Below the pieces are notes generated by a model. The model made no database searches, had not been told where the DNA came from, and saw only the letters and a program-made list of their open reading frames with translations. Below are positions 1-9,284 of a stretch of 46,475 nucleotides of DNA, piece after piece (within the stretch, counting starts at the first letter, position 1; every line of letters starts with the position of its first letter). This DNA comes from JTS-RE9 sp964649195. Lineage in GTDB: Bacteria > Planctomycetota > Phycisphaerae > Phycisphaerales > Phycisphaeraceae. The translations under genes and the position numbers were made by a program. The stretch covers positions 1 through 46,475 of the forward strand of contig CAZYPK010000024.1 of assembly GCA_964649195.1 (NCBI GenBank), in the 5' to 3' direction.

Positions 1-916
<916 letters not shown>

Positions 917-1059
917 GGTGGTCTGTCCTGTCTGTAAAACTCGATGCGGATCGTTGATTCTATTTTTTCGATTGCTTGGTTTTCGTATCGTCTCGCGGAG
1001 CGTCGCAGAGCCTTTGCTCCGCGGCTAAACGGGTGAGGCATGGATCGTTACCGTTCACA

Positions 1060-1548
1060 TTATTTTCTGCCGACGGTGAGCGTCATTGGTTTTTTCACAC
1101 GAGGCATCCTGCCGCCGCGCTCCATTTTCATCAGCGTGTCGAGGGTGACATTGCGGAGGTAATCGGCGATCCGGCCGTTGAGTTCGCGGATGGCGCCGGT
1201 GATGGGGCACTTTTCGGTGATGGCGCACATGGTGCACAGTTCGCCCGGTTCCTCATCCGCGCAGCAAGGGGTGAGCCTTGCGGGGCCTTCGATGGCTTCG
1301 ACGACCTGGGCGACGCTGATGCGGTTGGCCGGTCTGGACAGGTCGTATCCGCCGCGCACGCCGCGCTTGGATTCGACGAGTCCCGCGCGATGCAGGCTCT
1401 TCATCAGGCTCATGAGCAGTTGCCGGGGCAGGTCGTATTCATCGGCAATGCAGCGGGCGCTGAGCGATGGGCCGCCTTGCGCCTTCCGGCGGGCCAGGTG
1501 GGCCAGGGCGACGAGTGCGTAATCGGTTTTTCGCGTCAGGCTGAGCAT
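1060..1548 (-). CDS. Rrf2-family (IscR/SufR-like) transcriptional regulator
   Basis: A 162-residue DNA-binding regulator of the Rrf2 family, which senses iron-sulfur status in IscR and SufR. The N-terminus (MLSLTRKTDYALVALAHLAR) is the standard Rrf2 winged-helix opening, followed by the wing GVRGGYDLSRPA. A cysteine cluster around residues 94-114 (CCADEEPGELCTMC, then CPI) matches the region where IscR-type members ligate a [2Fe-2S] cluster. It sits directly upstream of sufB on the same strand, so it probably controls the suf operon and itself. The start follows a good -10/-35 pair by only 8 bases, so the transcript may be leaderless. Regulation of suf is inferred from position. Confidence 0.92.
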   Translation of the reverse strand: MLSLTRKTDYALVALAHLARRKAQGGPSLSARCIADEYDLPRQLLMSLMKSLHRAGLVESKRGVRGGYDLSRPANRISVAQVVEAIEGPARLTPCCADEEPGELCTMCAITEKCPITGAIRELNGRIADYLRNVTLDTLMKMERGGRMPRVKKPMTLTVGRK

Positions 1549-1556
1549 CGATCCAT

Positions 1557-1586
1557 AATATAGGTCTGAATCAGTCCCATTTCCAA
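1557..1586 (-). promoter_or_regulatory. Candidate sigma70 promoter of the Rrf2 gene
   Basis: Read on the minus strand: TTGGAA (1586-1581), an 18-base spacer, then TATATT (1562-1557). The ATG at 1548 is only 8 bases past the -10, implying a leaderless or near-leaderless mRNA. The near-palindrome CCATAATATAGG over the -10 is a plausible autoregulatory operator, but this is speculative. Confidence 0.5.
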
Positions 1587-1653
1587 TCGGGGGTGATCGG
1601 GGACGATCGCGGGGGCCGTTTGGCTCTCCGAACCGTCACCGAAAGCAAAAGCT

Positions 1654-1790
1654 CCAAATCACAAAACCCAAATCTCAAACAAACTCGAAAGCGAGCCGAA
1701 CCGGAAAAAACCGATCCGAATCCGGGTTCTGTTTGATTGCGTTTTTTGTTCTTTGGAACTTGTTTGGAGTTTGGAATTTGTCATTTGGAA
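1654..1790. repeat. Heptamer arrays in inverted orientation, upstream of the MFS gene
   Basis: This spacer (1549-1954) holds two AT-rich arrays with 7-base period. The left arm is CCAAATC, ACAAAAC, CCAAATC, TCAAACA (1654-1681). The right arm carries TTTGGAA/TTTGGAG units (1752-1790) and is roughly its reverse complement. Between them lies a separate short dyad, GAACCGG and CCGGGTTC. The arms could fold on each other. Same design as the arrays in the pilus cluster, with a different unit sequence. Confidence 0.7.
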
Positions 1791-1954
1791 CTTCCGACAG
1801 AGTGAGTGCCGAGAATGAAACGACCCTGTGGAAAACGGACGGGTTCAATGGAAATCGGCCGCCGGACCGATACGCTATGGTCCCGCCGCGATTTCCGAGT
1901 CGATGGATGCCATCGGTCGTCGATTCGCCTGTTCACCTTGCCGCCGATGCTGTC

Positions 1955-3406
1955 ATGGACGGTTCATCGCCCACTCCCTCCGCCCCGCCGTTGCTGGACA
2001 AGCATCAGCCTCACACGCTGCGGCGGTCGCTGCGGATCATCACGCTGGCATGGGGGTTCGGCGCGGTGTGGATGTACGCCACCACCGGCGCGGCCCGCAC
2101 GCAGTTCGGCAAGACGATGGGCATGAGCGATGCCGCCTTCGGCATCATGGCGGCGATACCCAACCTGGGCCTGCTGCTTCAGGTCATCGCCAGCTACCTC
2201 ATCGAGCGCTACGGCAACCGCAAGAAACTCTTCCTCGTCGCCGGCACCCTTCACCGGCTCCTGTGGATCGTCATCGCCTCGATTCCGTGGCTGCCCGTGC
2301 CTCAGACCGAGCACTGGTGGCTCTTCCTGCTGTTCCTGGCGATGACCACCTCGCTGGCCAACCTCAACGATCCGGCGTGGATCATCTGGATGGCCGACCT
2401 GGTGCCCGACCGCATTCGCGGCCGCTACTTCAGCCGCCGCGGGCAACTGGGCCGGTTCGTGGGCATGGCCACCACGCTGTCGATCGGGTTCATTCTCGAT
2501 CAGGCCAAGGCGGTCGATCAGCAGACGCTTCAGCGCACGGTGTCGGTCCTGTTCATCATCGCGGCGATGTGCGGCGCGGTCGATGTCCTCATGTTCCACT
2601 GGGTGCCTGATGAGCACCGCAAGCCGCCGGTGAGGAAGCCGCCCTTTTTCAGGATGCTGGCGCAGCCGCTGAAACACCCCGCATTCAGGCGGTTTCTTTG
2701 CTTTCGCGCCACCCTCTTCTTCGCCATCGGCTACATCGAGTATTACGCGTGGCTCTATCTCTTTGACGTGGTGGAGATGAGCAACTGGCGGGCCAACGTG
2801 ATGCTCGTGGCCGTGCCCACCATCGTGACGATGTGTACCTTCCCGATCTGGGGCCGCCTGGTCGATCGGCTCGGCTGCCGGCCCGTGCTGCTGATCGCCG
2901 GGGTGATGATCACGCACGGGGCGCTGTCGTGGATGTTCGTCACCAAGGACAACTGGTGGATCGGCTACATCGCGGTGCTCTCGGCGACGATGGCCTGGCC
3001 CGGCGTCGAGCTGGCCAGCCAGAGCGTGCTGCTGGACATGGCCGACAGCGACACCAACGTCGAAGGCGGCAGCGCCTACGTCGCGGTACACTCGGCGGTC
3101 ATCGGCATCGCGGGCATCGGCTCGGGCCTCTTCGCCAGCGCCATCGCCCACCATCTGCACGACTGGCGCACCACGATCCTCGGCTGGCCCGTCACCTACC
3201 ACGGCCTGCTCTTTTTCATCTCCGCCGTGCTGCGGTTCTCCTCGCTGCTCTGGCTCATCGGCATGGTCGAGCCGCAATCCTACACCGCCCGGGCGGCCCT
3301 GCGCTACATCGTCGGCAACATCTACGCCAACGTGCAGACCGTCTTCGTCAACGGCTGGCGCGGCCTCGAATGGCTGCGAAAAATGATGGGCGGGAAGCGG
3401 TCGTGA
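1955..3406 (+). CDS. Major facilitator superfamily transporter
   Basis: A polytopic inner-membrane protein of 483 residues with about twelve hydrophobic segments, fitting the MFS 6+6 fold. After a short hydrophilic N-terminus, helices begin at RIITLAWGFGAVWMY. The cytoplasmic loop after helix 2 contains YLIERYGNRKKLFL, a recognisable form of the MFS loop signature, and the mirrored loop in the second half reads GRLVDRLGCRPVL. Substrate is unknown. The frame is open from 1733, but the first 74 residues are hydrophilic and overlap the heptamer array, so ATG 1955 (MDGSSPTPSAPPLLD) is chosen; ATG 1878 is an alternative. No strong ribosome site precedes any candidate. Confidence 0.85.
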   Translation: MDGSSPTPSAPPLLDKHQPHTLRRSLRIITLAWGFGAVWMYATTGAARTQFGKTMGMSDAAFGIMAAIPNLGLLLQVIASYLIERYGNRKKLFLVAGTLHRLLWIVIASIPWLPVPQTEHWWLFLLFLAMTTSLANLNDPAWIIWMADLVPDRIRGRYFSRRGQLGRFVGMATTLSIGFILDQAKAVDQQTLQRTVSVLFIIAAMCGAVDVLMFHWVPDEHRKPPVRKPPFFRMLAQPLKHPAFRRFLCFRATLFFAIGYIEYYAWLYLFDVVEMSNWRANVMLVAVPTIVTMCTFPIWGRLVDRLGCRPVLLIAGVMITHGALSWMFVTKDNWWIGYIAVLSATMAWPGVELASQSVLLDMADSDTNVEGGSAYVAVHSAVIGIAGIGSGLFASAIAHHLHDWRTTILGWPVTYHGLLFFISAVLRFSSLLWLIGMVEPQSYTARAALRYIVGNIYANVQTVFVNGWRGLEWLRKMMGGKRS

Positions 3407-3446
3407 CGCCGACCAATCACGATGACGAAACCGAGTTCGAGACAAA

Positions 3447-3467
3447 CCGCGACTCAACGAGTCGCGG
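3447..3467 (+). repeat. AAC-triloop hairpin (family D, copy 1)
   Basis: Perfect 9-bp stem CCGCGACTC with GAGTCGCGG closing a three-base AAC loop, followed by GGCTCTTAT. The same stem recurs at 26882 and 46330. Confidence 0.8.
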
Positions 3468-3490
3468 CTCTTATACGCATCCCGATAATT

Positions 3491-3514
3491 CCCACTCGCC
3501 CCCGGCCCCCCGGT
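3491..3514 (+). repeat. GC octamer array
   Basis: Three tandem octamers of the form CCCCCGGY. A similar reverse-complement run (CCGGGGGG units) lies near 43105. No gene overlaps it. Confidence 0.5.
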
Positions 3515-3543
3515 CCCCCGGCCCGCCGCCACAGGTCTCCGTC

Positions 3544-3772
3544 GCCCCGAAGGGGCAGCCACAACTCAGTCCAAGGCAACGCCTTGGGTTGCGATGATGC
3601 GAGTGTATGAAGCTCTGAAAGAGCGTTGCAATTTGCACCGTTGACCACCTCAATGCCGCAGGCCATACATCGCGCATTCGCCAACGTGTAACGCTCTTTC
3701 AGAGCTTGAATGAACACCAACCCTCCGACCCAGAGCGTTGCTCTGGGCTGTGATGTGTGCGTCCTTCGGACG
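3544..3772. repeat. Symmetric six-hairpin palindromic element (family E)
   Basis: Fills most of the 505-base spacer 3407-3911. Six small stems occur in order: CCCC-GAA-GGGG (3545-3555), CCAAGGC-AAC-GCCTTGG (3571-3587), GCTCT-GAA-AGAGC (3612-3624), GCTCT-TTC-AGAGC (3693-3705), CCCAGAGC-GTT-GCTCTGGG (3729-3747), CGTCC-TTC-GGACG (3760-3772). The right half is the reverse-orientation counterpart of the left: same hairpin order, nearly the same spacing and the same triloops when read on the minus strand, but different stem sequences in two of three hairpins. It looks like a mobile palindromic unit. No ORF inside is credible. Confidence 0.75.
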
Positions 3773-3911
3773 ATGGACCCCCGGCCCCCGAACACCGAAC
3801 ACATCGCACACCCTAATACCGGATGACATTCTCACAACCATAATCCAATGAACAAGGGCAAGCGCGTGCCTGCCCTTGTCGGTCTGATGGATTGTCGAAA
3901 GCAGGCGGCGC

Positions 3912-4178
3912 CTACTTCTTGCCACCCTTGGCGGCGGGGGCGGCTTTGGCGGCAGGGGCGGCCTTGCCACCGGCGGCGGGGGCGGCGGCGTCCTTCTTCT
4001 TCTCGGTCTTGACCGCGCGGAGTTTGCGGTTGCCCACCTTCACCAGGGCCAGCGGGCTGCCGGAGGCCATGCTGAACTTGCCGCGCTCTTCGAGTTTGGC
4101 GATGCGCTCGGCGCGGGTGAGGACGTTGCGGTGCTTGGAGAGGCCGCCACCGGATTTAAGGCTGCGATCGAGGCTCAT
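3912..4178 (-). CDS. Small basic protein of the PVC-bacteria type
   Basis: An 88-residue, strongly basic protein. The N-terminal half (MSLDRSLKSGGGLSKHRNVL, then TRAERIAKLEERGKF) matches from memory the small basic protein family of Planctomycetes, Verrucomicrobia and Chlamydiae (TIGR04137-like). The C-terminus is a low-complexity Ala/Pro/Lys tail (AAPAAKAAPAAKGGKK), suggesting binding to nucleic acid or ribosomes, but no function is established by what is visible. It follows the 4182-5315 gene by three bases on the same strand, so the two are probably co-transcribed. Confidence 0.75.
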   Translation of the reverse strand: MSLDRSLKSGGGLSKHRNVLTRAERIAKLEERGKFSMASGSPLALVKVGNRKLRAVKTEKKKDAAAPAAGGKAAPAAKAAPAAKGGKK

Positions 4179-4181
4179 GGT

Positions 4182-5315
4182 TCAGTTCGCTTTCATGATG
4201 CTGAGTTTCGCCTGTGTCCCTGAGTATTCCTGAAGGTACAGGCCCTGAAGGTCATCCCCACCGCCCTGGGCCTTCCACTTTCGGCCAAGGCGTCGCAGCG
4301 ACTCTTCGTACTGCTTGTGGGCTTTGTTGTTGATCTCGTCCCGGGTGAAGCCCTGAAGGGCGATCACCTGGAAGAACCCGCTATTATGCCCGTTTATCGC
4401 CCCGGCTTCAACTCTCTGGCTCCAGAGATATTCCAGCAGCGGCAAGAGGTACTCCTCCTTGTTCACCGAATAGGTGGCCAGGATGTAATATCGCCGCCCT
4501 TTTTCGCGGGGATCCACGCTGGTTTTGCTCAGCTTCGGCTTGGGCTGCGATTCGACTTCGGGCGGCCGTGCCGCCTTGTCCGGGGCTTTGGGGGGCGGAG
4601 CAAGACGCACCGGCGGCGGTGCGACAGGGGCAGGTTTGACCGGATGCGATTCCTCCGCTGCGCCTCCTGGTTGCGGCAGCGGCAGCAGTGCCGAGAGATT
4701 CGCATCCTTCGCGCTGATTTCATTCTGCCGGCTCAATGGCGGCGGCGCATCGCCACCGCGGTCGCGCAAGACCCATGCGATCACGACAATCGCCAGCGCC
4801 AGCGCCGCGAATCCGAGCACGACCGTCTGCCGGGGCAGAGCGTTGGCACGGGAGCGTTTGCGGTCACCTGCCAGCCCCCATCGCCTGGCCACGCGAAGGG
4901 TGCGATCCTTGAGGATGTCCAGCGTCTTGAGGGTGATCGAGCCGAGCACCGTGGCGCCTTGCATCACCGCGTTTGAGATGCGGGTTGAAACAGGCTGCCG
5001 ACCGGTGATGGGCGGATCGGCCTGGCGTCGCACCTCGATGGCGGCCTTGGGTTGCTTCTTTTCAATCTCCTTGACCTTCAGCGGACCGGCGGGCATCTGA
5101 ATGGCGGAGGGCACGACCGTCGCCGTTTCGATCGGGGCGCGCATCTCCGCGCGATCCTGCTCCTGGGCCGCGACCGGCCCCACGGAGCGGACCGGCGGCT
5201 CAACGGCGGCCGGCGACGGCGCGGCAGGCTGGGCGGACGAGCGCGTGGGGCCTCGCCATGAACTGCTCATCACCTGGAATGGGGTGGGTCCGCTGCGGCG
5301 AAAGGGTCGAAACAT
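4182..5315 (-). CDS. Single-pass membrane protein with SPOR-like C-terminal domain
   Basis: A 377-residue hypothetical protein. A long Pro/Ala-rich N-terminus (about 1-160) precedes one hydrophobic helix (about 167-186, VVLGFAALALAIVVIAWVL), then a Pro-rich linker to about 270. The C-terminal region is compact: RRYYILATYSVNKEEYLLPL through FFQVIALQGFTRDE to LYLQEY, resembling a SPOR-type alternation of strands and helices. Such domains bind peptidoglycan in other proteins; that role is inference. Topology would be N-in, C-out. It lies immediately upstream of the small basic protein gene. Confidence 0.6.
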   Translation of the reverse strand: MFRPFRRSGPTPFQVMSSSWRGPTRSSAQPAAPSPAAVEPPVRSVGPVAAQEQDRAEMRAPIETATVVPSAIQMPAGPLKVKEIEKKQPKAAIEVRRQADPPITGRQPVSTRISNAVMQGATVLGSITLKTLDILKDRTLRVARRWGLAGDRKRSRANALPRQTVVLGFAALALAIVVIAWVLRDRGGDAPPPLSRQNEISAKDANLSALLPLPQPGGAAEESHPVKPAPVAPPPVRLAPPPKAPDKAARPPEVESQPKPKLSKTSVDPREKGRRYYILATYSVNKEEYLLPLLEYLWSQRVEAGAINGHNSGFFQVIALQGFTRDEINNKAHKQYEESLRRLGRKWKAQGGGDDLQGLYLQEYSGTQAKLSIMKAN

Positions 5316-5430
5316 GACAGGCCCTCATCCATGAGGAATCGATGCAGCCGTGTGCTTCCATGCACCAGCCATCGTTGCAGTATCGGCATGAATCATGAGT
5401 TGTCAAGAAAGAATGTGGAAGGGGGAAGGG

Positions 5431-5483
5431 ACGAAGGCACGAAGGCACGGAGGCACGAAGGGGCGGAAGGCGGAAGGCGGAGG
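5431..5483 (+). repeat. Octamer then heptamer short tandem array
   Basis: Four octamers (ACGAAGGC with single changes) at 5431-5462 pass into three heptamers (GCGGAAG, GCGGAAG, GCGGAGG) and then directly into the family B REP hairpin at 5483. The same octamer-then-REP order recurs at 37254-37318. Confidence 0.75.
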
Positions 5484-5583
5484 GTGGCTGGGGCTGAGTC
5501 CGCGAAGCCCCGGCAAGGGGAGCCGGGGGAGCCGAAAGAGCCAGAGGAGCCGGGGCTTCGCAAAGCCTCAGCCCCAGCCACCC
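5483..5583. repeat. Inverted pair of family B REP hairpins
   Basis: Left copy 5483-5514: stem GGGGCT with AGCCCC closing loop GAGTCCGCGA. Right copy 5552-5583 in opposite orientation, with minus-strand loop GAGGCTTTGCGA between the same stem halves. Both are bordered by GGTGGCT or its complement. The centre is GC-rich with repeated GGAGCC. It lies 10 bases past the stop of the 5593 PEP-CTERM gene, so it may also act as a terminator. Confidence 0.85.
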
Positions 5584-5592
5584 GGAATCATA

Positions 5593-6360
5593 TTATTGAT
5601 GCCGCTGACGGCGGCCAAGCATCGCCACACCGGCCAAACCCAGAAGCGTCAGGGATGCCGGTTCGGGGATGGTGATCAGGTTGAAGGTGATGTTGTCGAT
5701 CTGGTTGGTGCCGGAATTGGCGAACGAGCGGAAGCCGATCTCGAAATTGGAGAAGGCGGTGACACCGGTGAACGTGCGCGTGCTGGTCATGCTGCCCGCC
5801 GTCAGGGCGAATACGGGTTCATTCAGCGCATTGACCGTGTATTGGAGCGAGATGGTGCTGAAGACGCCCGTGGTCACACCGACATCCGCATTGCTCGGAA
5901 AGCTGCCGTTTCCAAGCCCTGTGCCGCCGGTGACGGTGGGATCGACATTGCTTGAAAAACGAAACTGGTCGTTGGCGCCGCTGATATTGACGTTGAACAA
6001 TGCAAGGTAGGCCTGTGTTTCGTTGTCGGCATTGACAATGTGAAACCCGAAGGAATTGGTGGCGCCGCCGAAGAGAACATCGGCGGAGACCGTGAAGGTG
6101 CTCCACGGATTGACCGAAAAGGTGTTTTTCACGACCGCACTGTCCGGAGTCGTATCGTAAACGAAACTTCGGCCGGTGCCGGTGCCGTGCGAAATGAAAT
6201 CGTTTGCTGCGCCATTGCTTGACTGCGCCACCGCGGGCGTGTTGAGCAGTCGGAAATTATCCGCAAACTGACCGGCGGTCTCGAAATCAATCGACACCGC
6301 ATGCGCGGCAGACGATGCGACCAACAGCAGCGACGCGACAAAAATCGTGTTCTTTGACAT
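5593..6360 (-). CDS. Secreted PEP-CTERM protein
   Basis: A 255-residue exported protein. An N-terminal signal peptide (MSKNTIFVASLLLVASSAAHA) is followed by a beta-rich body starting VSIDFETAGQF, resembling lectin-like jelly-roll domains. The C-terminus is a textbook PEP-CTERM signal: IPEPASLTLLGLAGVAML then GRRQRHQ. In this system exosortase is thought to process the tail during export; no exosortase gene is in the window. The body probably binds extracellular polymer, but this is inference. The gene stands alone, facing the DUF4139 gene. Confidence 0.85.
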   Translation of the reverse strand: MSKNTIFVASLLLVASSAAHAVSIDFETAGQFADNFRLLNTPAVAQSSNGAANDFISHGTGTGRSFVYDTTPDSAVVKNTFSVNPWSTFTVSADVLFGGATNSFGFHIVNADNETQAYLALFNVNISGANDQFRFSSNVDPTVTGGTGLGNGSFPSNADVGVTTGVFSTISLQYTVNALNEPVFALTAGSMTSTRTFTGVTAFSNFEIGFRSFANSGTNQIDNITFNLITIPEPASLTLLGLAGVAMLGRRQRHQ

Positions 6361-6611
6361 GGCAAAACTCCTTCGGTGGATTGGACCTGTGGAACGCTGG
6401 AAATTCAGGAACGCTTGCGGGAAACGAAGCGGAACCGCTTCAACCCGGGTGCAGCATAAATCTCCCGCATTGCAAAATCAATCAAAATCTCCGGAGTTTG
6501 AGGCGCCATTGCCTTCGTTCGCCGAGGCGAACGGCTAATGATGCATTGAACAAATCCCCCTGCCGTGCGTCTATACCTCCACAGACGCACTGCCTTCACC
6601 GGAGATTTCCC

Positions 6612-8672
6612 ATGTCCACCGCCCGCCGCTTCGCCCCTGTCGCCCTGCTTTGCCTGGCCGTCCTGCCGCTGCCGCTGCGGGCCCAGGATGAGAAGTTCAT
6701 CGATCTGCCGGTCACCAAGGCGATGCTCTTTTCCTCGGGGGTGGGCTACTTCGAACATTCGGGCGCCGTCGATGGCGACGGCACGGTCCGCCTGAGCTTC
6801 AAGACGGAACAGATCAACGATGTGCTCAAGAGCATGGTGCTGATGGACCTCGACGGCGGCACGGTCACCAGCGTGGCCTACGCCGGCAATGATCCGGTGG
6901 ATCGCGCCCTGGGTTCCTTCAGCATCGACATCAGCGGGCAGCCCACGCTGGCCGACCTGCTGCGCCAGTTGCGCGGGGCCGAGGTGGTGGTGGACACGAT
7001 CACCGGCAAGATTCTGGGCGTCGAGGCGGAGAACAGAACCACCGGCAACCCGCCGGTCACCGTCACGGAACACATCCTCCGCCTGGTCACCGACAAAGGC
7101 ATCCAATCCGTGCGCCTCTCCGCCACGACCAGCCTCATGTTCACCGACAAGAAGATGCAGGGCGAACTCAACGAAGCCCTGGCCCTGCTCATCGGCGCCA
7201 AGGACACCGACCGCAAGCCGGTGGATGTGCGATTCATCGGCAAGGGCAAGCGTCGCGTCCGCATCGGCTACCTCGTCGAAAGCCCGGTGTGGAAGACCTC
7301 CTACCGGCTGGACCTTTCGCCGGAGGAACCGCTGCTGCAAGGCTGGGCGATCGTCGAGAACACCTCGGACAACGACTGGAAATCGGTCAATCTTTCGCTG
7401 ATCAGCGGCCGGCCCATTTCCTTCGTCCAGGACCTTTACACGCCGCTCTATCTCGATCGCCCCGTGGTGATTCCCGAGCTTTTCGCCTCGCTGCGTCCGC
7501 GTCTTTATGAGGAGGGCATCGATTCGGGCCGCAAGGCGGAGAAGCTGGCCGAGTCGCGGGAGATGGACAGCCTCCTGCGTGCCCGCCGCAGCGCCGCGAC
7601 GCCGGCTGCGCCCTCCGCCGGCGCGGGGTTCGGCGGCAGGTCGGAATCCGGCAAGGATCGGGCGGATGCGGCATTCGACCTGGGGTCGAGCGTGCAGGCG
7701 ATGGCCTCGGGCTCGGGCGTGGGCGAACTCTTCCAGTTCACCATTGAGCATCCGGTCAACATGCAGCGCCGCCGCAGCGCGATGCTGCCCATCGTCAACC
7801 AGAAGGTGAAGGCGGAAAAAATCTCCATCTACAACGCCCGGCAGCACGCCACCGTCCCGCTCAACGGCGTCTATCTCACCAACACCACCGGCCTCAAACT
7901 CCTGAGCGGCCCGGTCACCGTCTTCGACGGCTCCACCTACGCCGGCGACGCCCAGATCGGCCACCTGGCGCCCGGCGAAAAACGGCTGCTCAGCTACGCC
8001 CTGGACCTGGCCGTCACCATCGACCCCACCGCCGCAAGCAGCAACAAGGTCACCGCCATCAAGATGGTGCGCGGCGTGCTGCATGTCACCCGCGTCACCA
8101 CCTTCACCCAGAAATACAGCGTGAAAAACAAGGCGACTGAGAAACGAACGCTCATCATCGAGCATCCCTTTGTCAATGGCCGCAATCTTGTCGCACCGAA
8201 AACCTTCGAGGAAAAGACGCCGCAGGTCTATCGCTTCCGCGTACCCATCGAAGCCTCCACCAACGGCGACTTCATCGTGGAGGAACAGCAGCCGGGCCTT
8301 CAGCAGGTCGTGATTCTCAGCGCCTCACCCAACAGCTACCTGGCCTACCTGAGCGAAGGCGTCATCAGCGACGCCATCAGGCAGGCCCTCCAGAAAGCAG
8401 CCGCAATGCAAAACGAAATCAGCCAGCTTGAAGGGCAACTCAACCAGCTCATCCAGCAGAAGGCCGCGATCGAGCAGGGCCAGGACCGCCTGCGCAAGAA
8501 CATCGAAACCGCCGGCCGCGACACGCAGCTTGGCAAGCGGTACCTCGAAAAACTCACGCAGGAAGAGGACGACATCGAAAAACTCACCGGCCAGATCCAG
8601 GAAACCCGCGCCAAGGTCAACACCAAGCGCAAGGAACTGGCGGACTACCTCAACGGCCTGAACCTGGAGTGA
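6612..8672 (+). CDS. DUF4139-domain exported protein
   Basis: A 686-residue protein with a signal peptide (MSTARRFAPVALLCLAVLPL, cleavage probably after LRAQ). The central part (GYLVESPVWKTSYRLDL, then GWAIVENTSDNDWKSVNLSL) is the conserved core of DUF4139 proteins. A charged, coiled-coil-prone segment (about 590-680, rich in Glu, Gln, Lys and Leu) ends the protein. Function of the family is not established. ATG 6612 is chosen because GGAG lies 9 bases upstream and a signal peptide follows; the frame is open further upstream without one. Confidence 0.8.
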   Translation: MSTARRFAPVALLCLAVLPLPLRAQDEKFIDLPVTKAMLFSSGVGYFEHSGAVDGDGTVRLSFKTEQINDVLKSMVLMDLDGGTVTSVAYAGNDPVDRALGSFSIDISGQPTLADLLRQLRGAEVVVDTITGKILGVEAENRTTGNPPVTVTEHILRLVTDKGIQSVRLSATTSLMFTDKKMQGELNEALALLIGAKDTDRKPVDVRFIGKGKRRVRIGYLVESPVWKTSYRLDLSPEEPLLQGWAIVENTSDNDWKSVNLSLISGRPISFVQDLYTPLYLDRPVVIPELFASLRPRLYEEGIDSGRKAEKLAESREMDSLLRARRSAATPAAPSAGAGFGGRSESGKDRADAAFDLGSSVQAMASGSGVGELFQFTIEHPVNMQRRRSAMLPIVNQKVKAEKISIYNARQHATVPLNGVYLTNTTGLKLLSGPVTVFDGSTYAGDAQIGHLAPGEKRLLSYALDLAVTIDPTAASSNKVTAIKMVRGVLHVTRVTTFTQKYSVKNKATEKRTLIIEHPFVNGRNLVAPKTFEEKTPQVYRFRVPIEASTNGDFIVEEQQPGLQQVVILSASPNSYLAYLSEGVISDAIRQALQKAAAMQNEISQLEGQLNQLIQQKAAIEQGQDRLRKNIETAGRDTQLGKRYLEKLTQEEDDIEKLTGQIQETRAKVNTKRKELADYLNGLNLE

Positions 8673-8689
8673 AGCGCGCGTTCCATTCA

Positions 8690-8808
8690 TTCGCAGCCGC
8701 GGCGTCCTCGCCGCGCGTCCCGCGCCTTCATTCACAGCCGCGGCGTCCTCGCCGCGCGTCCCGTGCCTTCATTCACAGCCGCGGCGTCCTCGCCGCGCGT
8801 TCCGCCGA
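8690..8808 (+). repeat. Three tandem family C hairpins, 41-base period
   Basis: Stem CGCGGCG, loop TCCT, stem CGCCGCG at 8698-8715, 8739-8756 and 8780-8797, each preceded by a CATTCATTC-like link. A fourth copy in reverse orientation is at 9189-9206, so the group flanks the small gene at 8813. The first copy starts just after the DUF4139 stop. Confidence 0.85.
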
Positions 8809-8812
8809 AACG

Positions 8813-9136
8813 ATGAATGCTCCCCCTGCAAAACACCCCCCAAAACGCATGGGCTGGCAACTGATCATCCTCGCGTTTCTCATCGTGGCTTTGTCACTGG
8901 CGGGCGGCTTTGCCGCCCTGGCTTATCACGATGTGCATCGATGGTATAACCGTATCCGCCCATACCAGACTTATAAGTTCCGCTTCACCGGCATGAGCAT
9001 TTCAAAGTATTACCTGCTCCAAATCCATTTCATGAGCACCACGGTGCAGCACGGCCAAACCTTTCACGCGCCGGTCCGGTGGTCGATGAAGCCTTGGCGA
9101 GAGGTGGGGGAATGGAGAACTATTTGCGGCCCTTGA
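8813..9136 (+). CDS. Small putative membrane protein
   Basis: A 107-residue ORF with one strong hydrophobic helix (residues about 15-39, QLIILAFLIVALSLAGGFAA) and a basic, aromatic-rich C-terminal part (YHDVHRWYNRIRPYQTYKF). I do not recognise a family. ATG 8813 is chosen because the upstream extension of the frame merely translates the family C repeats. The helix and non-repetitive composition argue for a real gene; the absence of a ribosome site and flanking by repeats argue against certainty. Confidence 0.45.
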   Translation: MNAPPAKHPPKRMGWQLIILAFLIVALSLAGGFAALAYHDVHRWYNRIRPYQTYKFRFTGMSISKYYLLQIHFMSTTVQHGQTFHAPVRWSMKPWREVGEWRTICGP

Positions 9137-9188
9137 AAGCCGCAGGCGCGACAGCGCCGGCCCATTCACAACCGCAGACTTGCGGACG

Positions 9189-9206
9189 CGCGGCGAGGAC
9201 GCCGCG
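9189..9206 (-). repeat. Family C hairpin, inverted copy
   Basis: Same 7-bp stem as the 8690-8808 copies with the loop read as AGGA on the plus strand. Adjacent bases 9125-9187 add three further small dyads (GCGGC with GCCGC, GGCGC with GCGCC, CCGCA with TGCGG). Confidence 0.75.
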
Positions 9207-9284
9207 GCTGTGAATGAACGCGCGCCTCCGCCCCATCTCAGGTTGTTAACATGTCCTTTTCCTCTTGAGTTCAGGGAGCAGGTC

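Noticed and set aside
3454..3970. Minus-strand ORFs of 68-116 codons in the 3407-3911 spacer
   Set aside because: They translate the six-hairpin palindromic element. No ribosome site or domain is present and several frames overlap equally.
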